A stretch of DNA of 64,000 nt from the NCBI GenBank assembly GCA_036788215.1, contig DAIQNV010000002.1:39092-103091 (forward strand), read 5' to 3'. The notes beneath the pieces were generated by a model that searched no databases, had not been told where the DNA came from, and worked only from the letters and a program-made list of their open reading frames with translations. Position numbers and translations under genes: made by a program. This document shows, one piece after another, positions 1-8,778 of this stretch. Position 1 is the first letter of the stretch, and each line of letters starts with the position of its first letter. Origin of the DNA: DAIQNV01 sp036788215. GTDB taxonomy: Bacteria; Planctomycetota; Phycisphaerae; Phycisphaerales; UBA1924.

Positions 1-954
1 CAGCGGGTCCTCGAGGCGGCGCGGTCCGTGGGCTACGTCCCCAGCGTCGGCAAGCGCCCGACCAATGTCCTGGGCCTCATCTACCCGGGCGAGGCGGTCG
101 AGATCGAGTTCGGGGGCTTCGAGTCCGCCATGCTCAGCGGCATCCTCCGCGGAGCCAACGAGCGAGGCTACGACCTCACCATCATCGCCCTCGGGCGTGA
201 CCTGCACGTCTCCGAGGACTTCACCCAACTCTTCCACCGCAAGGGCGTCCGCGCCGCCATCGTTCGAGGCATCGACACCTCGCAGCAGCTCGCGGAGCGG
301 ATCACGGGAGAGGGCTTCCCGTGCGTGCTCCTTGCCGACCGCTCGGAAGACACCGCGGTGAGCTACATCGACTCGCAGAGCCGGGCGACGACCAGGCGGG
401 CGGTCGACCACCTCATCGGGCTGGGCCACACGCGCATCGGGCTGGCGATCCACAACATCCTCGACTCCGACCACATCGACCGCGAGCGAGGCTATGCGGA
501 GGCCCTTGAAGCGGCGGGCATCCAGCGGGAAGAGTCTCTCACCGTCCGCGCCCCCGCCAACAACCGGGGCGGGGCGATGATGCTCGACCGCCTGCTCGAG
601 CTGGACGAGCCCCCCACCGCCATCTTCTTCACCAACCCGATGTCGACCGTTGGCTCGCTCCACCGCTGCCTGCAGCTCGGCGTCCGCGTCCCCCAGGACC
701 TGTCGGTCATTGGGGTGGACGACGCCGAGGTGCGCCTGCAGAGCTACCCCGCGTTCAGCGCGGTCTGCCAGGACGCGACCCGCATGGGGCTCGAAGCCTC
801 CCGCCATCTCATCCGCAGGCTGGAGGGCGAGTCGGACGACACGCCCATCCGACTCCTGCACGAGACCACTTTCAACCTGCACGACAGCACGGGACTGAAG
901 CCCATGACGAGGCTCCACCTCGACAAGCAGCGGCAGCTCGTGCGTGTGACCTGA
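1..954 (+). CDS. LacI-family transcriptional regulator (5' partial)
   Basis: The reading frame is open from base 1. Its first residues (QRVLEAARSVGYVPS) match the end of a LacI DNA-binding domain, including the hinge-side RVLEAAxxxGYxP signature, so the helix-turn-helix lies upstream of the window. The rest is a periplasmic-binding-protein-like effector domain: the NVLGLIYPG strand, the DHLIGLGHTRIGLA segment, and the LSVIGVDDAE strand that forms the last part of the sugar pocket in this family. LacI proteins are usually repressors released by a sugar. The next gene, 40 bp downstream on the same strand, looks like a carbohydrate-active enzyme, so it is a plausible target or co-transcribed partner (inference). 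The ligand cannot be read from sequence. Confidence 0.93.
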   Translation, partial: QRVLEAARSVGYVPSVGKRPTNVLGLIYPGEAVEIEFGGFESAMLSGILRGANERGYDLTIIALGRDLHVSEDFTQLFHRKGVRAAIVRGIDTSQQLAERITGEGFPCVLLADRSEDTAVSYIDSQSRATTRRAVDHLIGLGHTRIGLAIHNILDSDHIDRERGYAEALEAAGIQREESLTVRAPANNRGGAMMLDRLLELDEPPTAIFFTNPMSTVGSLHRCLQLGVRVPQDLSVIGVDDAEVRLQSYPAFSAVCQDATRMGLEASRHLIRRLEGESDDTPIRLLHETTFNLHDSTGLKPMTRLHLDKQRQLVRVT

Positions 955-967
955 CGCGCACCCGGCG

Positions 968-985
968 CGTCGGATCGGACCGACG
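968..985. promoter_or_regulatory. Perfect inverted repeat between the LacI gene and the next gene
   Basis: CGTCGG and CCGACG flank a 6-base spacer, ending at the ribosome binding site (GAGGA) of the gene that starts at 995. It could be an operator or an RNA hairpin near the start. It does not resemble the canonical LacI operator core closely enough to assign. Confidence 0.25.
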
Positions 986-994
986 AGGACAGCC

Positions 995-3900
995 ATGACA
1001 CCAGCGACCGTGGGCAACCACCCCCACACCACGAAGACGACGACGCGGACCGCCGCGGCGCCGAAGGACGGCCCCGTGGACGGCCCCGCCGACGGACGGT
1101 TCTCGGTCTTCGAGAACGCCCCCGCCTACATCATCGACGGCGCGGAGAACATGCCTCCGTTCCTGTCGACCGTGGTCACGGACGCCGACCTTTGGCTGTA
1201 CGTCTCCTCGTCGGGTGCCCTGACCGCGGGGCGGGGCTCGGCGGATCGCAGCCTCTTCCACTACGAGACCGACGACCGGCTTCATCGCATGGGGGGCCTG
1301 ACCGGGCCGGTCACGCGGATCACGGTCGATGGCGAGCGGGCCTGGCTCCCGCTCGACCCGCGCGGGGCTGCCGAGGGCTGCACGCGCCGCATCATGCGGG
1401 GCGACCAGGCCTCGTTCGTCGCCTTCGAGGAGCACCACCCCGCGCTCGGGCTCACCTTTCGGCAGGGGTGGTGGCTGAGCGAAACGCACGGCATCGTCCG
1501 TCGCTGCTGGCTCGAGCGTGACGCGGGCCAGCCGCCGGTCGAGATCGAGCTGGTCGATGGCCTGATGAACCTCATCCCCGCAGGCATCCCGGTCGAGCTG
1601 CAGCGCTTCGCCAGCACGCTGGCCGACGCCTACACGCGGTGCGAGCTGGACGATGACTCGGGGCTGGCGATCTACGCCCTCGAATCCCGCATCACGGACC
1701 GCGCCGAGCCCGAGGAGCCCCTGACCGCCAATGCGGTCTGGCACGCCGGGCTGGAGGGGGCGGAGGTGTTCCTCGACGAGGAGGCCTGGTGGCGGTGCCT
1801 CCGCGGCGCGGAAACGCCCGAGCCCGTGAGCCTGACGACGGGCCGGCGCGGCGCGTACCTCTGCAAGGCCCGCGTCCGCGTCGGTGCTGACGAGCCGGCC
1901 CACTGGGCGATCGTGGGCGATGTCGACCTCGACCACGCCCGCATCGAGACGCTGCGGGCCCGGCTCCGGTCGGCACCGACGACGCCGGACGAACTCGCGG
2001 GCGCGATCCACGCGGACACGGGTCGCCTGACGCGTCTGCTCGACAACGCCGACGCCTCGCAGTGCAGCGCCGACCCGGCGCAGATCGCGTACCACCGCTG
2101 CAACACGCTCTTCAACGCGATGCGGGGCGGGGTGCCGGTCGACGGGTACCGCGTCGACCCGGTCGACTTCGCCCGCTTCCTGGAGCGACGCAACACGATC
2201 GCCTCGGAGTCGGCCCGCGGGATGCTCGCCTCCCTGGGTGCCGAGCCCACGATCCAGGACCTGCAGGAAGCGGCCCGGGAGACCGGCGACCTCGACCTGA
2301 TGCGCCTGTGCGCCGAGTACATGCCCCTGACCTTCGGCCGGCGCCACGGGGACCCGAGCCGCCCGTGGAACGCGTTCAGCGTCCGCGTCCGCAACGACAA
2401 GGGCGAGCGCGTCTGCGGCTACGAGGGCAACTGGCGGGACATCTTCCAGAACTGGGAGGGGCTCTGCCTCGCGTACCCCGACCTGCTCCCGGGCGTGGTC
2501 TCGATCTTCCTGAACGCGTCGACCGCGGACGGGTTCAACCCCTATCGCCTGACGCACAACGGGATCGACTGGGAGTGCCCTGATCCCCATAACCCCTGGG
2601 CCAACATCGGCTACTGGGGCGATCATCAGATCGTCTACCTGCTGCGCCTGCTCGAGCGCCTGCACGCCTGGCGCCCCGGCATGCTCGAGACGGCGCTCGA
2701 CCGGCCCGCCTTCGCGTACGCGAATGTGCCCTACCGTATCCGCTCCTTCGACGAGATCAAGGCCGACCCGAAGGGCACGATCGCGTTTGACACGGAACTC
2801 GACCGCGAGATCAAGCTGCGCGAGCGGGACTATGGCTCCGACGCCCGTCTGCTGGCGGGAACGGACGGGCGGGTGATCCACGTCACCCTGCTCGAGAAGC
2901 TGCTGGTGCCGGCGCTCGCGAAGATCAGCAACATCGTCCCCGGGGGCGGCGTCTGGATGAACACCCAGCGCCCCGAGTGGAACGACGCGAACAACGCGCT
3001 CGCCGGCAACGGCGTCTCGATGGTCACGCTCATGCACCTCCGGCGGTACACGGAGTTCTGCATCAATCTGCTGAGTGAGCACGACCACGGATCGATCACG
3101 CTGACCTCCGAGGTCGCGTCCTGGTGCGACCGCGTGCTCAAGGTGCTCGTCGAGTACCTCGAGCACACGCAGAGCGGCTGGGTGATGGACGACGCGGAGC
3201 GTTGGACCGTGACGACCGCCCTCGGACGGGCCTTCGAGCGGTACCGCGCCTCTCTCTACGACGCCGGCATCGGCCCGCGCCGCGAGTACCCCACCCGCGT
3301 GGTCACCGACCTCTTCCGGCTCGCCCGCCACTACTGCGACCACGCCATCCAGGCGGCGGAACGCGAGGACGGGCTCTTCCACAGCTATGGCGTCCTGGAG
3401 CGTCCCGACGGGAAGCGGGCGTCCGTCCGCTGGCAGCCCGAGATGCTCGAGGGACAGGTCGCGGCGCTCAGCTCCGGCCGGCTGACGGGCGAGCGGGCAG
3501 CCGATCTCGTCGACTCCATGCTCGACAGCGGGCTCTTCCGCCCGGATCTGCAGACCTTCCTGCTGGCGCCGGTGCGGGAGCGTGCGTCGTTCCTCGATCG
3601 CAACATCGTCCCTGCGGAGCACGCGCCGGAGGATTCGCTGCTCGCCAGACTCGCGGACACCCGGGCCGAATCGATCGCCCGGCGCGACAGCGCGGGGCGA
3701 GTGCGCTTCGGCCCGGCGATGAACACCGAGCGGGACCTCCGCGCCGCCCTCGAGCGGCTCGCCCGGCGCGAGGGGTGGCACGCGCCCGTGACCTCAGGAC
3801 GCGACTCCGTCCTGGCAGCGTACGAGGCGACCTTTCACCACTCGCTCAGCATGGGCCGGGCCGAGCAGATGCACAAGTACGAGGGCATCGGCTGCGTCTA

Positions 3901-4513
3901 CTGGCACATGGTGTCCAAGCTGCTCGTCGCGGTGCAGGAGAGCGCATTCGACGCGCTCGACCAGGCCGAGCCCCAGATCACGATCGATCGGCTCCGTTGC
4001 GCGTACCACCGGGTCCGCGACGGCATCGGCTTCAACCACGCGCCGCGCGACTTCGGGGGCTTCCCCTTCGAGCCCTACTCGCACTCCCCCCTGCACATCG
4101 GTGCCCAGCAGCCCGGCATGACCGGGCAGGCCAAGGAAGGGCTGATCGCCCGCATGGGCGAGCTCGGCGTCCGCGTCCGCGCGGGCGAGATCCGGCTCGA
4201 CCCGGTGCTCCTGCGCCGGGACGAGCTGGTCGACCAGCCGGCGGTCTGGCGGTTCATCGACGCGACCGGGGACCAGCGGGCCATCGAGCTCCTGCCGGGC
4301 GAGATCGGCTTCACCGTCTGCGGGACCCCGTTCGTCCTCATGGTGAACGGCACGCCGGGCGTCGAGATCCGCCTCCGCGACGGCGGGGAGCACACCTCGG
4401 ACGGGCTCACGATCCCGAGCGAGTACACCACCGAGATCGCAAGGCGTTCGGGCCGGGTCGAGGTCGTCCGGGCCATCGTGCCCGAAGCGATGCTGTACAA
4501 CCCCGAGGCCTGA
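995..4513 (+). CDS. Very large GH94/six-hairpin-like carbohydrate-active protein, specificity unknown
   Basis: This is a 1172-aa cytoplasmic-looking protein without a signal peptide. The start is supported by GAGGA about six bases upstream of ATG. The N-terminal part has short beta-rich motifs (LYVSSSGALTAGRG, FHYETDDRLH) like the beta-sandwich domains of GH94-type phosphorylases. The centre has Trp/Asp-rich helical-barrel motifs (FNPYRLTHNGIDWE, NPWANIGYWGDHQIVYL) expected of an (alpha/alpha)6 barrel. These resemble large uncharacterised proteins related to cellobiose-phosphorylase-type enzymes. That assignment rests on remembered motif similarity, not on a search. The upstream LacI regulator fits a sugar role. 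Catalytic residues, hydrolase versus phosphorylase activity, and substrate are not resolved; a non-catalytic role is possible. Confidence 0.5.
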   Translation: MTPATVGNHPHTTKTTTRTAAAPKDGPVDGPADGRFSVFENAPAYIIDGAENMPPFLSTVVTDADLWLYVSSSGALTAGRGSADRSLFHYETDDRLHRMGGLTGPVTRITVDGERAWLPLDPRGAAEGCTRRIMRGDQASFVAFEEHHPALGLTFRQGWWLSETHGIVRRCWLERDAGQPPVEIELVDGLMNLIPAGIPVELQRFASTLADAYTRCELDDDSGLAIYALESRITDRAEPEEPLTANAVWHAGLEGAEVFLDEEAWWRCLRGAETPEPVSLTTGRRGAYLCKARVRVGADEPAHWAIVGDVDLDHARIETLRARLRSAPTTPDELAGAIHADTGRLTRLLDNADASQCSADPAQIAYHRCNTLFNAMRGGVPVDGYRVDPVDFARFLERRNTIASESARGMLASLGAEPTIQDLQEAARETGDLDLMRLCAEYMPLTFGRRHGDPSRPWNAFSVRVRNDKGERVCGYEGNWRDIFQNWEGLCLAYPDLLPGVVSIFLNASTADGFNPYRLTHNGIDWECPDPHNPWANIGYWGDHQIVYLLRLLERLHAWRPGMLETALDRPAFAYANVPYRIRSFDEIKADPKGTIAFDTELDREIKLRERDYGSDARLLAGTDGRVIHVTLLEKLLVPALAKISNIVPGGGVWMNTQRPEWNDANNALAGNGVSMVTLMHLRRYTEFCINLLSEHDHGSITLTSEVASWCDRVLKVLVEYLEHTQSGWVMDDAERWTVTTALGRAFERYRASLYDAGIGPRREYPTRVVTDLFRLARHYCDHAIQAAEREDGLFHSYGVLERPDGKRASVRWQPEMLEGQVAALSSGRLTGERAADLVDSMLDSGLFRPDLQTFLLAPVRERASFLDRNIVPAEHAPEDSLLARLADTRAESIARRDSAGRVRFGPAMNTERDLRAALERLARREGWHAPVTSGRDSVLAAYEATFHHSLSMGRAEQMHKYEGIGCVYWHMVSKLLVAVQESAFDALDQAEPQITIDRLRCAYHRVRDGIGFNHAPRDFGGFPFEPYSHSPLHIGAQQPGMTGQAKEGLIARMGELGVRVRAGEIRLDPVLLRRDELVDQPAVWRFIDATGDQRAIELLPGEIGFTVCGTPFVLMVNGTPGVEIRLRDGGEHTSDGLTIPSEYTTEIARRSGRVEVVRAIVPEAMLYNPEA

Positions 4514-4664
4514 TCGTCGTCCCCCGACGACGGGGGAGGGGTGATCGCCCCGCCCCGCTCCGGTCCCGTCCCCTTCCACACGGACCGGTCCACCGAGGGC
4601 GCCATCAAGCGCCGGAGTGATGGCGTCGATACCCGACCGAGAACCCCCTCGGTCGGAGACCCCG

Positions 4665-6023
4665 ATGACCACCATCCCGCTCCCGCAGGCCTTCCCCGCC
4701 GCGTCCCCGATGCCCAAGCAGAAGGAGACGACGGTCGGGAACTACTTCGTCGCCAACTACCCGCCTTTCGGCCATTGGCGCACCGACCGCATCAACGCCT
4801 TCCACGAGGCGCTCGACCACGACCCCTCGCCCGGGAACGAGCTGGGCGTGTACGCGCACATCCCGTTCTGCCGCAAGCGGTGCCACTTCTGCTATTTCCG
4901 GGTGTACACGGACAAGAACTCGTCGGAGATCCGGCGGTACCTCGACGCGATGGTCACCGAGCTCAAGGCGGTCGCAGGGCGGAGGTTCGTGGGCGGGCGC
5001 ACGCCCAGCTTCGTCTACTTCGGGGGCGGCACGCCGAGCTATCTCTCGCCCGCGCAGTTCGACGATCTGACGCGGGAGATGAAGGCGGTCCTCCCGTGGG
5101 ACGACGCCCGCGAGATCACGCTCGAAGCCGAGCCCGGCACGCTGAATCAGAAGAAGCTCGAGGCGATCCGCCGCATGGGCGTCACCCGCCTGAGCCTGGG
5201 CATCGAGCACTTCGATGACCGCCTGCTGGAACTGAACGGGCGGGCCCACCGGAGCAAGCAGACCCTCGCGGCCTACGAGGCGGCCAGGGGCGTGGGGTTC
5301 CCCGAGATCAACGTCGACCTCATCGCCGGCATGCTCGACGAGACCGACGAGGCGTGGCAGGACACGGTCCGCCGGACCATCGATCTGGAGCCCGACACCG
5401 TCACCATCTACCAGATGGAGGTGCCCTACAACACGACGATCTACCAGCGCATGAAGGAGGAGGGCTCGCTCATCGCCCCGGTCGCCGACTGGGAGACCAA
5501 GCGTCGCTGGGTCAACGAGGCCTTCGCCGAGTTCGTCTCTGCGGGCTATACCGTGACGAGCGCCACCACCGTCGTGAAGGACCCCGCGCGGAACCGCTTT
5601 GTGTATCGCAACGGGCTCTTCAACGGGTCGGACATCCTGTCCGTCGGCGTCTCCGCCTTCGGGCACATCAACGGCGTCAACTACCAGAACGAGCACGATT
5701 TCAACCCCTACATCGACGCGGTGCACCAGCGCGGGGGCCTGCCCACCCATCGGGCGTACCCGCTCACGTTCGAGGAACGCTACATCCGTGAGTTCGCGCT
5801 CCAGCTCAAGGCCGGGCGGGTGCTGGCCCTCCCGTTCGCGCAGAAGTTCGGCGAGAATCCGCGCCACCGCTTCGCCTCGGCGCTGCAGATCATCGATGGC
5901 ATGGGCATGCTCGCCCGCGCGGATGACGAGGTCATCGAGGTCACCCGCGAGGGGCTGCTGCAGATCGACCGCCTGCTCTTCGAGTTCTTCCGCCCCGAGC
6001 ACCGGCACGGGCGCTTCGCATGA
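4665..6023 (+). CDS. HemN/coproporphyrinogen-oxidase-like radical SAM protein
   Basis: This 452-aa radical SAM protein has the CX3CX2C cluster-binding motif (CRKRCHFC; Cys 69, 73 and 76 from the chosen start) and the FGGGTPSYLS S-adenosylmethionine motif. I chose ATG 4665 because GGAG lies six bases upstream; an earlier GTG/ATG at 4617/4620 is also open. The downstream LSLGIEHFDDRLLELNGRAH segment is typical of the HemN/HemW family. It differs from the true HemW in this window (54241) around the cluster, where CYFRVYTDKNS replaces CDFYS. HemN relatives include coproporphyrinogen III oxidase, heme chaperones and radical methyltransferases, so the reaction is open. The stop overlaps the next ATG (ATGA), implying co-translation with the HpaB-family gene. 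Confidence 0.85.
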   Translation: MTTIPLPQAFPAASPMPKQKETTVGNYFVANYPPFGHWRTDRINAFHEALDHDPSPGNELGVYAHIPFCRKRCHFCYFRVYTDKNSSEIRRYLDAMVTELKAVAGRRFVGGRTPSFVYFGGGTPSYLSPAQFDDLTREMKAVLPWDDAREITLEAEPGTLNQKKLEAIRRMGVTRLSLGIEHFDDRLLELNGRAHRSKQTLAAYEAARGVGFPEINVDLIAGMLDETDEAWQDTVRRTIDLEPDTVTIYQMEVPYNTTIYQRMKEEGSLIAPVADWETKRRWVNEAFAEFVSAGYTVTSATTVVKDPARNRFVYRNGLFNGSDILSVGVSAFGHINGVNYQNEHDFNPYIDAVHQRGGLPTHRAYPLTFEERYIREFALQLKAGRVLALPFAQKFGENPRHRFASALQIIDGMGMLARADDEVIEVTREGLLQIDRLLFEFFRPEHRHGRFA

Positions 6024-7579
6024 GCCCCGCCTCGCTCGAAGCCCGGGCCACGACCGGCCTCGCGACGCTCCCCACGGGCGCCGACTACATCGCCTCGCTC
6101 GACGACGACCGCGCCGTCTATCTCGACGGCGCCCGCGTGCGGGACATCGCCCATCACCCGGCGTTCCGCAACAGCGTCCGCTCCATCGCCCGCCTCTACG
6201 ACGCCCTGCACGAGCCCGCGGGCGACGGGCTCACCGTGCCCTGCGACGCCGATCCGAGCCAACGCACCCACGCCTTCTTTCGCGCCGCACGCTGCGCCGA
6301 CGACCTTCGGGACGCCCAGCGGGCGATCGCCGCCTGGGCCCGCCTCACCTATGGCTGGATGGGCCGCACGCCCGATTACAAGGCCTCCCTGACGACCACC
6401 CTCGGCGCCAACGCCGACTTCTTCGGCCCGTACGCGGACAACGCCCGTCGCTGGTACAGCCACGCCCAGGGGCACCTCCCCTTCCTGGGCCACGCGGTCG
6501 TCAACCCTCCGATCGACCGCCACCTGCCCGTCGAAGAGACCGGCGATACCGCGGTCCGCGTGGTCCGCGAGACCGACGCGGGGATCATCGTCTCGGGCGC
6601 GAAGGTCGTTGCCACCTCCGCCGCCATCGCCAATCACTGCTTCATCGGCCAGACACCCAACACCGCCTCCGACGACCCCGCCATGGCGGTCTCGTTCATC
6701 GCCAGGCTCGACACGCCGGGCATCGCACTGATCTGCCGCAACTCCTACGAACTGGCCTCCCGCTCCGCCTTCGAGTCACCCCTCGCCTCCCGGTTCGACG
6801 AGAACGACGCGATCATCACCTTCAACGAGGCCCTCATCCCGTGGGAGGATGTCCTCATCCACCGCGATCCCGAGCGCGTCGCCCAGTTCTTCCCGCGCTC
6901 CGGCTTCGTCAACCAGTTCCTCTTCCATGGGTGTACCCGCCTGGCGGTCAAGCTCGACTTCATCGCGGGCCTGCTCGCCAAGGCGCTCCGTATCACCGGG
7001 GGCCACACCGCCCGGGGCAAGCGAGCCCTGCTGGGCGAGGTCATCGCCCACAGGCACGCCTTCTGGTCGCTCTCGAACGCCATGGCCTCGAGCCCCGATC
7101 CCTGGGCCAACGGGCACGTGCTGCCGAATCACGACGCCGCGCTCGCCTACTGCGTCCTTGCGCCCGACGCCTACCCCCGCGTCCGCGCCATCGTGCAGCA
7201 GATCGTCGCCTCGGGACTCATCTACCTGCCCGCGTCCGCCGCGGATCTCGACCACCCGGAGACCGCCCCGCTGCTCGCCCGCTACGCCCGGGGCTCCGAG
7301 AACACCGACCACCGCGAACGCACGAAGATCATGAAACTCCTCTGGGACGCGGTCGGCACCGAGTTCGCAGGCCGCCACGAGCTCTACGAGCGGAACTACG
7401 CCGGGGGCTGGGAGTGCACCCGCCTCATGGTCGAGGCCTCCGCGAGGGGGCGCCGCAAACTCGACGCCATGGAAGCACTCGTCGACCGGTGCCTCGCGGA
7501 CTACGACGAACAGGGCTGGACCACCGACACCTGGATTTCTCCGACATCGCCCGAAAGCATCCCCATCGACGCTGCCTGA
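6020..7579 (+). CDS. HpaB-family FADH2-dependent phenol monooxygenase (4-hydroxyphenylacetate 3-hydroxylase type)
   Basis: This 519-aa protein belongs to the HpaB oxygenase family, whose members ortho-hydroxylate p-hydroxyphenyl compounds such as 4-hydroxyphenylacetate or p-coumarate with FADH2 from a partner reductase. Substrate-site residues known in HpaB (Arg100, Tyr104, His142) align with Arg116, Tyr120 (GRTPDY) and His158 (FLGHAVVNPP), with exactly conserved spacing. The flavin-binding acyl-CoA-dehydrogenase-like fold is suggested by GIIVSGAKVVATSAAIAN. It lacks the Cys/His iron-sulfur ligand pattern of the related 4-hydroxybutyryl-CoA dehydratases. It overlaps the radical SAM gene by ATGA and the next gene by TGATG. 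No HpaC reductase lies nearby, so reduced flavin must come from elsewhere. The native substrate is unknown. Confidence 0.88.
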   Translation: MSPASLEARATTGLATLPTGADYIASLDDDRAVYLDGARVRDIAHHPAFRNSVRSIARLYDALHEPAGDGLTVPCDADPSQRTHAFFRAARCADDLRDAQRAIAAWARLTYGWMGRTPDYKASLTTTLGANADFFGPYADNARRWYSHAQGHLPFLGHAVVNPPIDRHLPVEETGDTAVRVVRETDAGIIVSGAKVVATSAAIANHCFIGQTPNTASDDPAMAVSFIARLDTPGIALICRNSYELASRSAFESPLASRFDENDAIITFNEALIPWEDVLIHRDPERVAQFFPRSGFVNQFLFHGCTRLAVKLDFIAGLLAKALRITGGHTARGKRALLGEVIAHRHAFWSLSNAMASSPDPWANGHVLPNHDAALAYCVLAPDAYPRVRAIVQQIVASGLIYLPASAADLDHPETAPLLARYARGSENTDHRERTKIMKLLWDAVGTEFAGRHELYERNYAGGWECTRLMVEASARGRRKLDAMEALVDRCLADYDEQGWTTDTWISPTSPESIPIDAA

Positions 7580-8214
7580 TGAACCCCCACCACGCCCGCC
7601 TGCGCGACCGCCTCTACGACACCTTCCGGGGCCGCCCCACACCCCTGCTCTGCGCCGACGAGTACACCATCCCCGGCGCGTCCCTCTGGTCCGGGGCGCG
7701 TCTGTGGGTCAACGCGCTGCGGGTCCACGATCTCGGGCCGGGCGACCGCGTCCTGCTCGCGCTGCCCCGCACGCCCGCCTCGGTGATGGCGACGCTCGCC
7801 TGCTGGTGGGAGGGGCTCACCGTCTGCCCCGCCGACGCCTTCGACCCGGCCCAACTCGCCACGCTCGACGCTGCCCTCGCCCTCGCCGACGCCGACCACC
7901 CGAGCGTCCTCCGGCGGGCCCGCGACGAGCACCCCGCCCCGGGCCCGGTCACGCTCCGTCTTGCCCGCACGCCCCGCACGCCCGAGGTCGCTCTCCTCCT
8001 CCCCGACAGCGGGCCCGTTCCCTTCCAGACCATCGCCGATCTGGGCGCCCGCGCCGTCACGAGCATCGAGCCCTTCGAACTCCGCGAACCCTGGGACACC
8101 CACGACGGCTTGCTCGCGGACGATCGCGGGCTCTGGCCGATCCTCTTTGCGGGCGCCATCGTGCGGGTTGCCTACGCCGGTCGTCCGATCACGCCACTCG
8201 CCCGCGCCGCCTGA
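7579..8214 (+). CDS. Stand-alone N-terminal fragment of an ANL (acyl-CoA ligase-like) protein
   Basis: This 211-aa protein resembles only the first part of an acyl-CoA synthetase/AMP-ligase: the SLWSGARLWVNALRVHDLGPGDRVLLALP segment in pieces, then ATLACWWEGLTVCPADAFDP, which is the usual 'go up in a helix, then a price of entry' N-terminal ANL pattern. The TSGTTG phosphate loop and the whole C-terminal adenylation lid are missing. No continuation is visible in other frames after the stop, so it looks like a natural short protein or an old truncation, not a fresh frameshift. It resembles the actinobacterial TIGR03089-type short ANL proteins in architecture (from memory). The start overlaps the HpaB-family stop (TGATG). 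Catalysis seems unlikely; a scaffold or binding role is inferred. Confidence 0.6.
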   Translation: MNPHHARLRDRLYDTFRGRPTPLLCADEYTIPGASLWSGARLWVNALRVHDLGPGDRVLLALPRTPASVMATLACWWEGLTVCPADAFDPAQLATLDAALALADADHPSVLRRARDEHPAPGPVTLRLARTPRTPEVALLLPDSGPVPFQTIADLGARAVTSIEPFELREPWDTHDGLLADDRGLWPILFAGAIVRVAYAGRPITPLARAA

Positions 8215-8445
8215 GGGGGTATCCACCCGGCTCCGCTCCGGGGATCGTCTGCGCCAGACGATGAACTCCCTCGCCCCGAGCGTCCTCCCGCGACGGTGTC
8301 CTCCACTGCATCTCAAGCACCACCGGGGCTTCTCCGATTTCTCATCTGCACGCAAGGCCCGACGCCCGCCGACTCACGCGGGGCCGCGGCCGGGAGTCGG
8401 GTGCTGCACCCGGTGTTGTCCGTCCTCTCGAAAGGAAGCCAGATC
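8215..8445 (+). other. Intergenic leader before the helical protein/PYP pair
   Basis: No convincing gene is visible in this 231-bp gap, the only sizeable break in the block. It may hold a promoter for the downstream pair, but I cannot point to clear -35/-10 boxes. A ribosome binding site (AAAGGA, 8431-8436) sits before the next ATG. Confidence 0.4.
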
Positions 8446-8778
8446 ATGAACACCGAGACCGTCGAGAGCCTGGAGATGCAGCTCCGCTCTCTCTACGAGG
8501 AGCGCGAGTTCCTCGCCCAGAAGTATGGAGTCTCGTCCGCCGACGAAGTCGTCTCGATGGTCTCGAACCTCGAGGCCCAGCTCCACGACTTCTACCACAA
8601 GTACGGGAGCTTCGACAGCGACGACAATTCCGGCATCATCCTGGGCCGGCTCAAGGAGCTCAGCTCCGCGCTCGACCCCATGTACTCGCAGAAGAGTGTC
8701 ACATTCACGTTTGAGAACAACCGCCCCGTCCTCCGCGCCGAGTGGACCGAGCAGCTGAACCAAGGAGACGCCCAGTGA
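8446..8778 (+). CDS. Small helical (coiled-coil-like) protein preceding the PYP homologue
   Basis: This 110-aa acidic protein was not assigned to a family. The first 60 residues are heptad-like and helical (VESLEMQLRSLYEEREF, VVSMVSNLEAQLHDFYHKY), followed by a second short helix and a possible beta hairpin (VTFTFENNRPVLRAEW). It has no signal peptide or membrane segment. AAAGGA lies upstream of the ATG. Its stop codon overlaps the start of the PYP-like gene (GTGA), and the AAGGAG binding site for that gene lies inside this coding sequence. The two products are therefore probably made together and may interact (inference). Confidence 0.8.
   Translation: MNTETVESLEMQLRSLYEEREFLAQKYGVSSADEVVSMVSNLEAQLHDFYHKYGSFDSDDNSGIILGRLKELSSALDPMYSQKSVTFTFENNRPVLRAEWTEQLNQGDAQ

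Noticed and set aside
872..3781. 969-codon open frame antisense to the 1172-aa gene
   Set aside because: It is a low-complexity shadow made by strong G/C third-position bias. Its product has no recognisable motif, and the + frame has a good ribosome site and motifs.
4515..4532. CGTCGT/ACGACG hairpin after the 1172-aa gene
   Set aside because: Six-base stem without T-tract; cannot be called a terminator with confidence.
5599..8214. 871-codon + frame overlapping the radical SAM and HpaB genes
   Set aside because: Only its last part, from 7579, resembles a protein; the earlier portion is an out-of-frame shadow of the HpaB gene.
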